A model generated the notes under the pieces. The model searched no databases and was not told the DNA's origin. It saw only the letters and a list, made by a program, of their open reading frames with translations. The position numbers were made by a program, and so were the translations under genes. From Candidatus Melainabacteria bacterium (GTDB taxonomy: Bacteria; Cyanobacteriota; Vampirovibrionia; Obscuribacterales; Obscuribacteraceae), in assembly GCA_017307165.1 (NCBI GenBank), contig JAFKGK010000001.1, forward strand, positions 1 to 64,000: DNA of 64,000 nt. Reading direction: 5' to 3'. Below, piece by piece: positions 46,346-56,361 of this stretch. Positions within the stretch are counted from its first letter, which is position 1, and every line of letters starts with the position of its first letter.

Positions 46346-47866
46346 TCAGGAGCGGGGTTTCATGGTGGGAAAGGCAATGACGTCGCGTATAGATGCCGAA
46401 TCAGTGAGCAGCATGACGAGCCTATCGATGCCTATACCAATGCCCATGGTTGGGGGCATGCCGTATTCCATGGCCATGATAAAGTCCAGATCGAGCGGCA
46501 TGGCTTCGTCGTCTCCAGCAGCCTTTTTGGATGCCTGATCTTCGAGCCTAGCGCGTTGATCGAGAGGATCGGTCAACTCGCTGTAGCCGTTGGCTAATTC
46601 GCGTCCATAGACAAAGAGCTCAAATCTCTCGACTTCGCCGGGATTAGAGCGGTGAGCCTTGGTGAGGGGCGAGATCTCCACGGGGTAGTCGATGATAAAG
46701 GTAGGCTGCTGCAAGAGATGCTCGGCTTTTTCTTCAAAGATGGCATTGATCACATGGCCACGGGTATTGCCTTTCTCGACCTTGACGCCGAGCTCATTGG
46801 CTATGTCCAGGGCTTGCTGGTAGGTCTCTGTCTCGCCGAGATCCTTGCCGGTCGCTTCTTTGATTGCATCAAGCATGCGCAAACGACGGAAAGGTTTGGC
46901 AAAGGAAATCTCCTGGCCCTGATAGCTGAATTCTGCTGTTCCGAGGACGTTTTCAGCGACATAGCGCAGCATCTTTTCGGTAAAGTCCATGAGCTCGTTG
47001 TAGTCGCCATAGGCGCAATACATCTCCATCATCGTAAACTCGGGATTGTGTCTGGTGGAGATGCCCTCATTTCTAAAAATGCGGCCAATCTCATAGACTC
47101 TTTCCATCCCGCCTACCACCAGCCTCTTGAGGTGCAGCTCGGTGGCGATGCGTAGATAAAGCTCGAGATCGAGAGCATTGTGGTGAGTGACGAAAGGACG
47201 TGCGTCGGCTCCTCCAGCCTCGACTTGCAAGGTTGGGGTCTCGACCTCCAGAAAGTCATGATCGTCAAGAAAACGGCGCATATAGCGAATGGTTTGACTG
47301 CGCTTGGCAAAGGTGGCGCGGACCTGCGGGTGGATGATCATGTCTACATAGCGATGACGATAGCGGGCTTCGACATCGGTAAAACCAGACCAACTGTCAG
47401 GCAGAGGTAAGAGCGATTTGCCGAGCACTTGAAAGTCGGTGACCTTGATCGAGAGCTCGCCTTTATTGGTGCGACGCACAGTGCCGGTCGCACCGAGAAA
47501 ATCGCCCTTGTCCAGCATGCGCAGAGTCTTGAGCTGGTCTTCGGTCAGATTGTCTTTGTGGCAAAACAACTGGATCTTGCCGGAGTCGTCCCAGAGATCT
47601 ACAAAGAGCCAGGTGTTGCGTTCGTTGAGTACGCGGCCGCAAACCTTGACCTCATCTTGTGTCTCGACGCCATTTGGGAGGTCTTTGTATTTTTCCTGGA
47701 GGACCTGGGCCTTGTGGGTCCGGTCAAATCTATAAGGATAGGGATTGATGCCCGACTCCTTGAGGAGTGCCAGCTTTTTGAGCCTCTCGCCCTTGAGGCG
47801 CGAGACGTCGGCTTCGCTTGTAACCGTCTCTGCTTGCTTGGGGGCCTGGGTCTTTTCTCGTGACAT
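46346..47866 (-). CDS. lysS: Lysyl-tRNA synthetase, class II
   Basis: A 506-residue class IIb synthetase for tRNA-Lys. The N-terminal OB-fold anticodon-binding domain covers about 60-165, with motif 1 around RYRHRYVDMI, motif 2 RIFRNEGISTRHNPEFTMME and motif 3 GIGIGIDRLVMLLTD. Length and motifs are complete. Divergent from gyrA across 292 bases. Confidence 0.96.
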   Translation of the reverse strand: MSREKTQAPKQAETVTSEADVSRLKGERLKKLALLKESGINPYPYRFDRTHKAQVLQEKYKDLPNGVETQDEVKVCGRVLNERNTWLFVDLWDDSGKIQLFCHKDNLTEDQLKTLRMLDKGDFLGATGTVRRTNKGELSIKVTDFQVLGKSLLPLPDSWSGFTDVEARYRHRYVDMIIHPQVRATFAKRSQTIRYMRRFLDDHDFLEVETPTLQVEAGGADARPFVTHHNALDLELYLRIATELHLKRLVVGGMERVYEIGRIFRNEGISTRHNPEFTMMEMYCAYGDYNELMDFTEKMLRYVAENVLGTAEFSYQGQEISFAKPFRRLRMLDAIKEATGKDLGETETYQQALDIANELGVKVEKGNTRGHVINAIFEEKAEHLLQQPTFIIDYPVEISPLTKAHRSNPGEVERFELFVYGRELANGYSELTDPLDQRARLEDQASKKAAGDDEAMPLDLDFIMAMEYGMPPTMGIGIGIDRLVMLLTDSASIRDVIAFPTMKPRS

Positions 47867-48158
47867 CTCTAGTGTCCTTTATGCTGGGCTGTCTTTCCAC
47901 AAACCCTTATTTTAGTATTCATTGCCTCAGGCTCAGACTCACATCCTCTATATCTTGACCATTGTTTTCTTTTTCATCCCTCTTGCAGAGAGGCAAAAAT
48001 GGCATGCAGGGCTGGCTTGGGGGCGTGTTATACTTTGATTTTGCGATTAAAGTAAGGCTCCGAGGATATGCGAGTATGTCTCGTGTATATCTCTTGCTCC
48101 GGCAAGTCCTCAAAGGCCATGTTCTTATTAGCTTCTTCGTACTCTAGGGGTAAGTCCA
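47867..48158. other. lysS-gyrA intergenic region
   Basis: No credible gene lies in these 292 bases. A plus-strand extended minus 10 sits at 48026-48034 (TG-T-TATACT) and could drive gyrA with a leader of about 118 nt. There is no good minus 35. No T-box or other riboswitch is apparent ahead of lysS. Confidence 0.45.
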
Positions 48159-50795
48159 TTGGCGCAGTCTTCAGGTGGAGCAGGCGGATCGGGTGATCCA
48201 GCCAGCGGTGGCAAGATCGTAAGTGTCGATCTGCAAAACGAGATGAAAAAATCATTCATCGATTATGCGATGTCGGTCATCGTCAGCCGGGCGATACCCG
48301 ATGTCCGTGACGGTCTCAAGCCGGTACACAGGCGCATCATCTATGGCATGTACGAACTGGGTCTCGCGCCCGACGAAAAATACAAAAAATCGGCCCGCGT
48401 AGTCGGAGACGTCATGGGTAAGTATCACCCACATGGTGACTCCGCCATCTACGAAGCTCTGGTCAGATTGGCTCAACCATCGGCCTCGCGCTATGTCCTG
48501 ATCGACGGCCACGGCAATTTTGGCGACCTGGACAATCCTCCAGCGGCTATGCGTTATACCGAAGCCCGCCTTGCTCCCATGGCCATGCACACCCTTGCAG
48601 ACATCGAAGCCGAGACCATCGATATGCGTCCCAACTTTGATGACTCGCAAAAAGAGCCCTCGGTGCTGCCATCACGCGTGCCCACTCTCTTGCTCAATGG
48701 CTCCTCCGGCATCGCAGTCGGCATGGCGACCAATATACCGCCGCACAATCTCACCGAGGTCATCAACGGCACCATCGCCAAAGTAGACAATCCAGATCTC
48801 GATTCGCTCGCTTTGATGGAGTGGATCAAGGGACCTGATTTTCCATCGGGCGGTACTATCATGGGTACCGACGGTATACGCGAGGCCTTTACCACCGGCC
48901 GCGGCTCCATCATCGTGCGAGGTGATGCCACCATCGAACAATTGCCGACTCCGAGCGGACGTCAGAGCAAGATGGCCATCGTCGTCACATCCTTGCCTTA
49001 TATGGTCGGTCCTGAGGCCTTTGCCAAAAAAGTCGCCGAGCTCGTCCGCGACGACAAGCTCACCGGCATCTCAGACGTCAATGACGAAACCGATAGATCA
49101 GGTCTGCGCGTAGTCATCGAGCTCAAACGCGATGCCAATGCTCAGGTCGTACTCAACAATATCTACAAATACACCCAGCTCCAGAGTTCTTTCCCTGTAA
49201 ACACATTGGCTCTGGTCAAAGGCAAGCCCGTCACCCTCGGTCTGGCCGATATGCTGCAGGAGTTTATCGATCACCGCATCGAGGTCGTCACCAGACGCAC
49301 TCGCTATTTACTGCAAAAAGCCGAGGACCGTGCCCATATCCTCGAGGGCTATCTCAAGGCCATGGCCAACATCGAAGAAGTGGTGCGTATCATCCGCGCC
49401 GCTAATTCGACCGAAGAAGCCCGCACCGGCTTGATGACCAAGTTTGAGCTATCCGAGATCCAGGCCAATGCTATCCTCGAGATGCCTCTCCGCCGCTTGA
49501 CTGGCTTGGAGAGAGGCAAAGTCGAAAAAGAGCATGGCGAACTGCTCGAAAAAATCAGCCAATACAAGGCGATCCTTGCCGACAGACAACTCGTGCTCAA
49601 TATCATCAAAGAAGAATTGGCAGAGATCAGGGACAAGTTTAAAGACGCTGATGGCAACAAGGATGCACGTCGTTGCCGCATCGAACGCTCTGCCGGCGAT
49701 ACGGACATCTCAGCCAAAGACCTCATCCCTAATGAGGCAATGGCGATCTTTATCACCAAGCAGGATTACATCAAGCGCATTTCGCTCGATACATTTCGCA
49801 GGCAGCGCCGCAACACTCGCGGCGTGACCGGCATGAAGACTCGCGATGAAGACGACCTGCAGCATTTCTTTGTCGCCAATATGCATGATCGCTTGTTGGT
49901 GTTTACAAACAAGGGTCAGGTCTATCCTCTAGAGGTCATGGACCTCGAAGAAGGTGGCCGCACCGCTCGCGGCAAGGCCCTCGTCAATCACCTGTCTATG
50001 TCTCAAGATGAGACGGTGACCACGGTCATCCCTGTTTCGTCCTTTGATCCGGATAGTTATTTGATCATGCTGACGCAGCAGGCCTATATCAAAAAAGTAC
50101 AGATGTCTGACTTTGCAAACATCAGACGCACCGGTATCATCGCCATCACTCTAAACGAAGGCGATCACCTCGGCTGGGTCAGACCCTCCTGGGGCAAGAG
50201 CGATGTCATCATCGGCACCAGCGATGGCATGTGCATCCGCTACTCCGAAGAAGAGCTCCGTCCTCTCGGTCGCTCCGCTCGCGGTGTTCGGGCCATTACC
50301 CTGAGAGAAGGTGACAAGATCGTCGGCTTCGACGCCATCGAACCTAGAGAAGATTGCCATGTACTCGTGGTCACTAACGATGGATTTGGCAAGCGTGTCA
50401 AGCTCGATGAGTTTAGACAACAAGGCCGTGGTGGCATGGGGATCATCGGTACCAAGTTTAAGGCTGCGACCAGCAAATTGGCGAGCTTGCGCGTGGTACA
50501 ACCTGGTGAGGGTATAGTCATTGCCACCGCCAACGGTGTGGTCGTCCGTCAGCAAGCCGGCGATATTTCGATCCAGGGCCGCATGGCGACTGGCGTCCGT
50601 CTGCAACAGATCGGCGCCGATGACTGGGTTGTATCAGTGACTCCTCTAGTCGAGCCTGCCGACTTACCTGACTCCGAACTCTCTGCTGAGGACACGGGCA
50701 ATGCCGCTCCATCAGCTGGTGGTGCAAAGGACAAGGCTTTGCCTGACGATGACGCCAATAGTGGCGGCATCATCGAAGGCGGAGACGAAGAATAA
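48159..50795 (+). CDS. gyrA: DNA gyrase subunit A
   Basis: An 878-residue type IIA topoisomerase subunit. The catalytic Tyr133 lies in [10 protein letters not shown]. The quinolone-resistance region reads [13 protein letters not shown], with Ser95 and Glu99 at the positions of E. coli Ser83 and Asp87, which looks wild-type. The C-terminal domain has beta-pinwheel blades and a GyrA-box-like segment ([11 protein letters not shown]), favouring GyrA over ParC. TTG 48159 is the start, with TAGGGG about 8 nt upstream. The last 45 residues are a low-complexity acidic tail. gyrB is not nearby. Confidence 0.93.
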   Translation: MAQSSGGAGGSGDPASGGKIVSVDLQNEMKKSFIDYAMSVIVSRAIPDVRDGLKPVHRRIIYGMYELGLAPDEKYKKSARVVGDVMGKYHPHGDSAIYEALVRLAQPSASRYVLIDGHGNFGDLDNPPAAMRYTEARLAPMAMHTLADIEAETIDMRPNFDDSQKEPSVLPSRVPTLLLNGSSGIAVGMATNIPPHNLTEVINGTIAKVDNPDLDSLALMEWIKGPDFPSGGTIMGTDGIREAFTTGRGSIIVRGDATIEQLPTPSGRQSKMAIVVTSLPYMVGPEAFAKKVAELVRDDKLTGISDVNDETDRSGLRVVIELKRDANAQVVLNNIYKYTQLQSSFPVNTLALVKGKPVTLGLADMLQEFIDHRIEVVTRRTRYLLQKAEDRAHILEGYLKAMANIEEVVRIIRAANSTEEARTGLMTKFELSEIQANAILEMPLRRLTGLERGKVEKEHGELLEKISQYKAILADRQLVLNIIKEELAEIRDKFKDADGNKDARRCRIERSAGDTDISAKDLIPNEAMAIFITKQDYIKRISLDTFRRQRRNTRGVTGMKTRDEDDLQHFFVANMHDRLLVFTNKGQVYPLEVMDLEEGGRTARGKALVNHLSMSQDETVTTVIPVSSFDPDSYLIMLTQQAYIKKVQMSDFANIRRTGIIAITLNEGDHLGWVRPSWGKSDVIIGTSDGMCIRYSEEELRPLGRSARGVRAITLREGDKIVGFDAIEPREDCHVLVVTNDGFGKRVKLDEFRQQGRGGMGIIGTKFKAATSKLASLRVVQPGEGIVIATANGVVVRQQAGDISIQGRMATGVRLQQIGADDWVVSVTPLVEPADLPDSELSAEDTGNAAPSAGGAKDKALPDDDANSGGIIEGGDEE

Positions 50796-50801
50796 AGAAA
50801 A

Positions 50802-50828
50802 GAGCCGGGTGACCGGCTCTTTTTTTTA
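50802..50828 (+). terminator. Terminator of gyrA
   Basis: GAGCCGG-GTGA-CCGGCTC followed by eight or more T residues. Confidence 0.9.
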
Positions 50829-50851
50829 CTATGTCTACATGCATCTTGCTG

Positions 50852-51178
50852 CTAGGACAAGAAAGTCAGACACTGATCGACCTCCATACCGGTCTGCTTG
50901 CACTTGCTCACACACCAGTTGAGCGACATCTGTCTGGCCAGTGCCAGGTTGTCGCGCGAAGAGGGGCGACCGTTGAACACCTTGCCGATAAGACGCTCTA
51001 GCTCGTCTTTGTAGGCCTGGAGGTTGGAAGGCAGGCTGACCATAAAGCTACCGTCATCGGCGATCGTGATCAACTCGCTCAAACCCTGGTCAGCTTGCTC
51101 GGACATGATCGATGGGCAATTGGTAAAGCCAAGGCGATCAATACTGCGGGGGTGAGGCTGCGACCTGAGAGTGTTCAT
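50852..51178 (-). CDS. Small hypothetical protein
   Basis: A 108-residue protein I do not recognise. The N-terminal third is polar and may be disordered, followed by a segment DGSFMVSLPSNLQAYKDELER and a Cys-containing tail (WCVSKCKQTGMEVDQC). AGGA lies 4 nt before the ATG at 51178, and a good minus-strand promoter is 70-100 bases upstream, which supports a real gene. An internal ATG at 51106 is an alternative start. Confidence 0.5.
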   Translation of the reverse strand: MNTLRSQPHPRSIDRLGFTNCPSIMSEQADQGLSELITIADDGSFMVSLPSNLQAYKDELERLIGKVFNGRPSSRDNLALARQMSLNWCVSKCKQTGMEVDQCLTFLS

Positions 51179-51250
51179 GAATCCTGCTTTGTCGGCGTAC
51201 CGACGTGTTGAAGCCCGAAGGCCTCCGAGATGCCTTTTGTATATAGGATT

Positions 51251-51280
51251 ATCATAACGTTACATGAGTATTTTTTACAA
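51251..51280 (-). promoter_or_regulatory. Minus-strand promoter for the gene at 50852-51178
   Basis: Read on the minus strand: TTGTAA (51280-51275), 18-base spacer, TATGAT (51256-51251). The minus 10 overlaps one copy of a TAACGTTAC-type motif. Confidence 0.5.
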
Positions 51281-51340
51281 GGCGGAAAACCGTGCATTGG
51301 TGAGACCTTTTTTGCATATTTTTCGTAATGTTACGTGCAA
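51254..51340. repeat. Two copies of a TAAyGTTACrTG motif between divergent genes
   Basis: CATAACGTTACATGAG (from 51254) and CGTAATGTTACGTGCA (from about 51326) share the core TAAyGTTACrTG. Both lie between the divergent small ORF and the LRV-repeat gene and could be operator sites for a shared regulator. The function is inferred only from position and similarity. Confidence 0.45.
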
Positions 51341-51422
51341 ACGGCAGCAGTGGGCTTTGGGCCGATAATGTTTTGCGACTCTTTACAAGGGGTATAAGAG
51401 AAGGACGGAGGAGTATTTAAAA

Positions 51423-51899
51423 ATGCGCAAACCGGCCCTCAACAAAATCAATTACAGAGATCAGAGCGAGTCTTCACCCGGATTAGAGGTCGAAAGAGAC
51501 ATCTTGCAGGTCAGGCGTGTGGTAGCCGGCAATCCCAATACACCGCGGCAGGTCTTGATCAGACTGGCTGTGGATGAGAGCGATACGATTCGTCGGGCTG
51601 TCGCTATCAACCCTCGTACACCCAAGGAGATCTTGCGCGATTTGGCTCTCGATCCTCATTCGGAGGTCCGTCTCGCCGTCGCCGAGAACAAACATTGCCC
51701 AGCCGATGTGCTTGCATTGCTTTCGCGTGACCAGGACGTAGATGTCCGTTATGGCGTCGCAGAGAGCCCTCACATGCCGGAGAGCATACTGATAGAGCTG
51801 GCTCATGATGACAATCCCTATATCAGGTGCAGAGCTCTCAAGACCCTGCAGATGATGTCCCCAGACGTGCAGTCGAGGCTGCATATTTTGCTCACTTGA
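51423..51899 (+). CDS. LRV/HEAT-like repeat protein
   Basis: A 158-residue protein made almost entirely of four to five 24-residue repeats of the leucine-rich-repeat-variant type. Examples are NPNTPRQVLIRLAVDESDT, NPRTPKEILRDLALDPHSE and NKHCPADVLALLSRDQDVD, each followed by a VRxAVA-like helix. Such alpha-helical solenoids bind proteins. The Azotobacter LRV protein also carries an N-terminal Fe-S cluster, and its cysteine cluster is absent here. GGAGGAG lies upstream of ATG 51423. No partner is evident. Confidence 0.72.
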   Translation: MRKPALNKINYRDQSESSPGLEVERDILQVRRVVAGNPNTPRQVLIRLAVDESDTIRRAVAINPRTPKEILRDLALDPHSEVRLAVAENKHCPADVLALLSRDQDVDVRYGVAESPHMPESILIELAHDDNPYIRCRALKTLQMMSPDVQSRLHILLT

Positions 51900-51943
51900 G
51901 TTTTTGCTGGCCGCTCTTCCCCTCTGCCTCTACCCCCGATATC

Positions 51944-51981
51944 AAAAGCCCCGCTCTATACCAAATAGAGCGGGGCTTTTA
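51944..51981. terminator. Bidirectional terminator between LRV and response regulator genes
   Basis: AAAAGCCCCGCTCTAT...ATAGAGCGGGGCTTTT is a long perfect hairpin with A-run and T-run flanks, able to end transcription from both convergent genes. Confidence 0.92.
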
Positions 51982-52003
51982 TAACAATTGCCGGATTGAG
52001 ATG

Positions 52004-52705
52004 CTATCTCGAGGGTTCTTCTTCTCTCAGGACATAGCCCTCGCCGCGAACAGTCTGGATGAGGCGCTTAGAGGCGGCATCTTCGAGTTTGCTGCGGAGA
52101 TAACGGATGTAGACCTCGATGACGTTTGACTCGCCGATAAAGTCATAACCCCAGACCTTGTCAAAGATAAACTCGCGCGAAAGTACTTGCTCTGGATACT
52201 GCATAAACAAGCGCAAGAGATCAAACTCTTTTGCGCGTAGATCGAGCTGACGCTCGCCGCGCTTGACCACACGATTGAGCTGGTCCATCCAGAGATCGGC
52301 ATAAGTAAGGATGCCCTCTTGAGGTTTGCGGCGCATCACAGCTCTGATACGCGCAAGGAGCTCCTCGGTAGCAAAAGGCTTGGTCAAATAGTCGTCGGCG
52401 CCGGAGTCGAGACCGGATACTCTATCTTGCACGCCATCCTTGGCAGTCAACATGATGACAGGCACCTTGGACATACCACGCAGTTGCTTGCAGACCTCGA
52501 TACCGTCCTTGCCGGGCAGCATCACGTCGAGCAATACCAGGTCGGGTTGATCCTTTTTGAAGAGATCGATGCCTTGATTACCGTCATGAGCTACAGCAAC
52601 TTGGTAACCTTCATAACCAAGCTCGAGTTCAATAAGACGAGCGATATTGACGTCGTCTTCAATAATCAAGATCTTCAACGGATTTACCTCATTTCCACTT
52701 GCCAC
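52004..52705 (-). CDS. OmpR/PhoB-family response regulator
   Basis: A 233-residue two-component regulator. The receiver domain (10-125) has IIEDD, phospho-acceptor Asp60 (LVLLDVMLPGKDG), conserved Thr (IMLTAKD) and Lys (DDYLTKPF). A C-terminal winged helix follows (about 140-230, DLRAKEFDLLRLFMQYPEQVLSR and VIEVYIRYLRSKL). The start is GTG 52705. A perfect 14-bp palindrome abuts the start codon. No histidine kinase is adjacent. The sequence resembles RppA/RpaB-like cyanobacterial regulators, but this cannot be settled here. Confidence 0.92.
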   Translation of the reverse strand: MASGNEVNPLKILIIEDDVNIARLIELELGYEGYQVAVAHDGNQGIDLFKKDQPDLVLLDVMLPGKDGIEVCKQLRGMSKVPVIMLTAKDGVQDRVSGLDSGADDYLTKPFATEELLARIRAVMRRKPQEGILTYADLWMDQLNRVVKRGERQLDLRAKEFDLLRLFMQYPEQVLSREFIFDKVWGYDFIGESNVIEVYIRYLRSKLEDAASKRLIQTVRGEGYVLREEEPSR

Positions 52706-52719
52706 GGTTAATATTAACC
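52706..52719. promoter_or_regulatory. Perfect palindrome at the response-regulator start
   Basis: GGTTAATATTAACC is perfectly self-complementary and touches the GTG start codon. A related sequence, GGATTAACCCCGGTTAT, lies about 200 bases away (52905-52921) just before the divergent gene at 52977. Autoregulation is possible. Confidence 0.45.
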
Positions 52720-52976
52720 CCCGTTCAATATGTCACGCTTTAATCTTTTTGTCCAATGCTTCTACATTTGTTACAAAAACTCGCAGGCCCTAGCTGGGTG
52801 GGCGATTGAGGGCACTCCCCCTGAGCTCCGTCAAGCTCCTCCATCCATCGGATCTAAAGACTTTCTACCCCAAATCTCATAATCGCTCTTCTAGATTCTA
52901 ATCAGGATTAACCCCGGTTATTTATCGGTCGATCTGGTGCAAAGTGTATGCAGGTTGCCAATAAGAGTTTTAGCGC
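52720..52976. other. Intergenic region between response regulator and membrane-TPR gene
   Basis: No coding region is visible. It contains the promoters for the divergent pair; I could not place minus 35/minus 10 boxes with confidence. The TTAACCCCGGTTA partial dyad at about 52908-52920 is the only notable element. Confidence 0.4.
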
Positions 52977-54428
52977 GTGTCATTAGATCCTCGGGACTTA
53001 TCAGAAAATACGGACTTATATAGATTTGATTCGCAGGCTCTCGCTCAACTGGCCGTGGGCACCTCTGTTTTTATTGCCTGCGTCCTGACTGCAGCCGACA
53101 TCCTGCCCTTATGGCCTATCTCGGATTCTCTGCTCTCTCTGGCTCTCCGCCTGGTGGGGCAGTGGATCGTCGTGGTCGTCGTGTGGTTTGTAGGCTTTCA
53201 GGCAATTGCGCACACCCTCAAATTTATATCTAAGGGCGTGGTGGTCACCGATTATGGTATCAAGCTCTCGCGCTTTGATCGAGTGATCCCTTGGACCAGT
53301 ATCAAGGCCATCTCACTCGAGCCCAATCTCTTTTTTACCAGGCTTTTTCAACTCAAGACTCCGGCTCGCAAATTGACCTTGCTCTTTCATTTTGAGCTCA
53401 AAAATGGCTTCATGCGCAAATTGCTTTTCCCAAATTACATCCCATCATTCTTTTTCAATAAGCAAACTTTTGATGCTCTAGTAGCTGACGTAGCGAGGCG
53501 TACGCAGCTCTTGCCCAATTTGAGCGAGAGCATGCAAGCCGATCTACCTTATACACTTGCTTTTTGCGCTCTCGATCCAGATGAGGGCGCTAGCGTGCGT
53601 ACTACTTATCAGTGGCTTGATCGGCAGCGTGTAGTCGTTACTTTAATGATCTTGTTTCTCATGGTGACTGTGCTCGGCCAGCGTGCGATGGGCTATTACT
53701 GCTACAACACCGCTGGGGTCTTGATGCGGCAATACAAATTGAGCGAGGCGGAGGGGTACTATCGGCAAGCCGTGCGCTACCAACCTGCTTTTGCCGCTGG
53801 ATGGAATGCCCTCGGTCAAGTCCAATACAAGCTCGCTCAGATCGAGCATGACCGCAAACGCCTCGCAGAAGCCGATGTCTGCTGGCGACGCGCGATCCTG
53901 CTAAAGCTCGATTATGTCGAACCCAGGCTCAACCTCGCACGCGTCAGCATGGATCGTGGCGATCTAGTAGTCGCTCAGGAGTTTCTCGACAAGGTGAGTT
54001 TTTTGGCGCCCGATAACGCTCTCTATATCCTCGATCAAGCCGAGCTGTCTTTGCGCAAAGGAGATTACAAACGATCCGCCAAGCTAGCTCGCCTTTTGCT
54101 TGTCGAGGCCGATGCCGGTCGCCTCAAACACGAATACGCGTTTAAGGCAAATTGCATCATGGCCATGGTCTATTTGCAAAAAGCAAATGGAAATGCCGTC
54201 AATGAAAATCTTGCTGAGGCAGAAAAATATATTGGCAGGTATTCGCAAAGAGTAGAAGACTACCGCGATGGTGAAGACTTTACTTTCTTTCTCGAGGTCT
54301 CGAGTCGTCTACAAGAGATCAAGGGCAATAAAGCCCAAGCCCAGAGGCTTGCGGCATGGGCTGCCAGTCGCAGGACTTTAGATCAGGTTGGTCTTTTGAG
54401 CCCAGGCAATCTCGCGCTTGACCGCTGA
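52977..54428 (+). CDS. Membrane protein with PH-like region and TPR repeats
   Basis: A 483-residue protein. Two membrane helices (about 25-48 and 58-82) are followed by a segment of about 110 residues resembling a bacterial PH-like domain (KGVVVTDYGIKLSRFDRVIPWTSIKAISLEP). Another helix lies at 217-235, then a C-terminal TPR region (240-475) with YCYNTAGVLMRQYKLSEAEG and AFAAGWNALGQVQYKLAQ. The GTG start has a weak ribosome site. The protein may anchor a partner at the membrane. The 3' end overlaps the convergent epimerase gene by 51 nt. Confidence 0.62.
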   Translation: MSLDPRDLSENTDLYRFDSQALAQLAVGTSVFIACVLTAADILPLWPISDSLLSLALRLVGQWIVVVVVWFVGFQAIAHTLKFISKGVVVTDYGIKLSRFDRVIPWTSIKAISLEPNLFFTRLFQLKTPARKLTLLFHFELKNGFMRKLLFPNYIPSFFFNKQTFDALVADVARRTQLLPNLSESMQADLPYTLAFCALDPDEGASVRTTYQWLDRQRVVVTLMILFLMVTVLGQRAMGYYCYNTAGVLMRQYKLSEAEGYYRQAVRYQPAFAAGWNALGQVQYKLAQIEHDRKRLAEADVCWRRAILLKLDYVEPRLNLARVSMDRGDLVVAQEFLDKVSFLAPDNALYILDQAELSLRKGDYKRSAKLARLLLVEADAGRLKHEYAFKANCIMAMVYLQKANGNAVNENLAEAEKYIGRYSQRVEDYRDGEDFTFFLEVSSRLQEIKGNKAQAQRLAAWAASRRTLDQVGLLSPGNLALDR

Positions 54429-55394
54429 TTTGAGATCGATGCTGGGCGCAAACTGAGTAGCTTGTACGAGCTTGTCTACAGAGCATGTAGTCTCTGTCGT
54501 CATCTTGTCGATCTGATCGGTCGTCACCGGTACCTTGCCTGGCATAAAGGCGTGGGCGGCCTTGACGCCCAGTTTGAGCAGGCCTTCGGGCATCGATTGA
54601 AATTTTTTGCTGATGTTGAGCGACTCGGCGATGATATCGGCCAAATCCTTCATCGAGACGGGATCTGGATTAGCTACGTTGAGGATGTGCACTCCCGGTG
54701 GTGCCTTGTCCAGGCAGAGCTCTATGGCATGCGCGACATCACCGGCGTAGATCAAGCTCTTGAGCGTCGCTCCGCCTGAGACGTGCACGTATTTTTCTTC
54801 TTTTATTTGTTTGATGAGAGAGAGCATATTGCCACGATCGCCCTCGCCAAAGACCATGCTGGGGCGCAAGATGATGATGCGCGGGATCTTGCCTGCGAGG
54901 CTCTGCAAATAATTTTCGCTCGTAAGCTTGGACACCGCATATGGGGTCTTGGCGGCTAGAGGTCCTACCTCTTGCGCCTTGTGAAAAGGTCCACGTCCAT
55001 ACACTGCCGATGTGCTCAAAAACACTAGCGTATGAACGCCATTGGCCACGCAGCTGTCTGCGAGGGCTTGAGTAGCGCGGACGTTGACGACTTCAAACTC
55101 CTGATAGGTGGCATTTTCGTTGTGGACAAGACCAGCGCAATGTATGACCGCATTGCATCCCTTGGTAAGCATGCCCATCTCGCGCTCACCTGCCCGAGTA
55201 AACTCCTGGGCTTCCAACTCGATCATCGCCACGTCAAACTTGTCGCCGAGCTTTTGCCTGGCCTCAATACGATCCCTCACCTGACCCTTGAGCACATACT
55301 TGCGAGCCGCTAGTAGCCTGGCAAGAGTCGCAGCGCCAATCATGCCGGTCGCACCGGTCACGAGCACTTTTTTAGGGGCATTGCCTTGAGACAT
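54378..55394 (-). CDS. NAD-dependent epimerase/dehydratase (extended SDR)
   Basis: A 338-residue SDR enzyme. The cofactor loop is VLVTGATGMIGAATLARLL, the catalytic Ser lies in LSTSAVYGRGP and the Tyr-Lys pair in TPYAVSKLTSENY. ILRPSMVFGEGDRGNMLSLIK is typical of nucleotide-sugar epimerases and 3-beta-hydroxysteroid-dehydrogenase-like members. It is the last gene of a three-gene minus-strand operon (mutase, glycosyltransferase, SDR) and starts 20 nt after the glycosyltransferase stop. The sugar substrate is unknown. Confidence 0.82.
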   Translation of the reverse strand: MSQGNAPKKVLVTGATGMIGAATLARLLAARKYVLKGQVRDRIEARQKLGDKFDVAMIELEAQEFTRAGEREMGMLTKGCNAVIHCAGLVHNENATYQEFEVVNVRATQALADSCVANGVHTLVFLSTSAVYGRGPFHKAQEVGPLAAKTPYAVSKLTSENYLQSLAGKIPRIIILRPSMVFGEGDRGNMLSLIKQIKEEKYVHVSGGATLKSLIYAGDVAHAIELCLDKAPPGVHILNVANPDPVSMKDLADIIAESLNISKKFQSMPEGLLKLGVKAAHAFMPGKVPVTTDQIDKMTTETTCSVDKLVQATQFAPSIDLKSAVKREIAWAQKTNLI

Positions 55395-55414
55395 GTACAG
55401 AGAGTCCTATGTTT

Positions 55415-56350
55415 CTAAGAATGTTTGCCTTTGGACTGATTGCCGGGCAAATCAGGTTTGCCGGTCGGCAAGAGACCGCGGATCACGTTGACAACAATAA
55501 ATACTGCTGCCCGCAACCAGATTGCAGCATACACCAACAGATTGGTAATGGGTAAGTGGTTTTTGGCCATATGTTTGCGATAAAAAACCTCCATCCCCTT
55601 GTGAAGGTTGATGGTGGTCCCCACGGGCCTTTTGCGGCTCGCCGCACCATGCACGTGATAGACCGAGGCGGTCGGTATGTACATGACCTCGGCACCGGTT
55701 TCCTTTATACGCCAGCACCAGTCGATGTCTTCGCCAAACATGAAGATGTCTTCATCAAGCAAGCCGATGTTCTCTATGATCGACCTTCTGACCATCATGG
55801 CTGAGCCGGACAAAGCGTCCACAGCCAAAAACTGGTTGGGATCGGCATTGGTCAGGTTGTATTTGGCTAAGGCAGGATGTTTGGGAAATAGCAGGCTCAA
55901 ATATGTGAGGCGGAAAAAGGATGCTGAGATGGAGGGAAAAGAGCGGCGGCACGCAAGTTGCAAAGATCCATCCGCATTCAATACCCTAGGGCCCACGGCA
56001 CCCACTTCTGGATTTTCATCTAGATAATCGGCCATGATGGAGACTGCATTGTCGACGATTACTGTGTCCGGGTTGAGGAGCAAGATATATTTGCCCGCCG
56101 ATATGTCTATGGCCTGGTTGCAGCCTTTGCTAAAGCCATAATTGCCTTTGTTTTCGATCAATTTGACGTGGGCAAACCTGCTCTTGAGCATAGGCACCGA
56201 CTCGTCGCCTGAGTCATTATCGACAACGATGATCTCAAACTCGCTAAAGCCGCGATCAGTTGCCAGCGACTCGAGACAGCGAGCAAGCAAGTCCGGGGTC
56301 TTCCAGTTGACGATAACGAGTGAAACTCTGTATTGGACGGGACTGAGCAT
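55415..56350 (-). CDS. Family 2 glycosyltransferase (rhamnosyltransferase-like)
   Basis: A 311-residue GT-A enzyme. VSLVIVNWKTPDLLARCLESL starts the fold, the nucleotide-sugar region reads EIIVVDNDSGDES, the metal-binding DxD-like motif is LLNPDTVIV, and FMFGEDIDWCWRIKE is the acceptor-side motif typical of WbbL/RfbN-like transferases. A C-terminal hydrophobic segment (about 268-290) may attach it to the membrane. It lies 11 nt after the mutase stop. Confidence 0.85.
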   Translation of the reverse strand: MLSPVQYRVSLVIVNWKTPDLLARCLESLATDRGFSEFEIIVVDNDSGDESVPMLKSRFAHVKLIENKGNYGFSKGCNQAIDISAGKYILLLNPDTVIVDNAVSIMADYLDENPEVGAVGPRVLNADGSLQLACRRSFPSISASFFRLTYLSLLFPKHPALAKYNLTNADPNQFLAVDALSGSAMMVRRSIIENIGLLDEDIFMFGEDIDWCWRIKETGAEVMYIPTASVYHVHGAASRKRPVGTTINLHKGMEVFYRKHMAKNHLPITNLLVYAAIWLRAAVFIVVNVIRGLLPTGKPDLPGNQSKGKHS

Positions 56351-56361
56351 GTTTACCTGAA

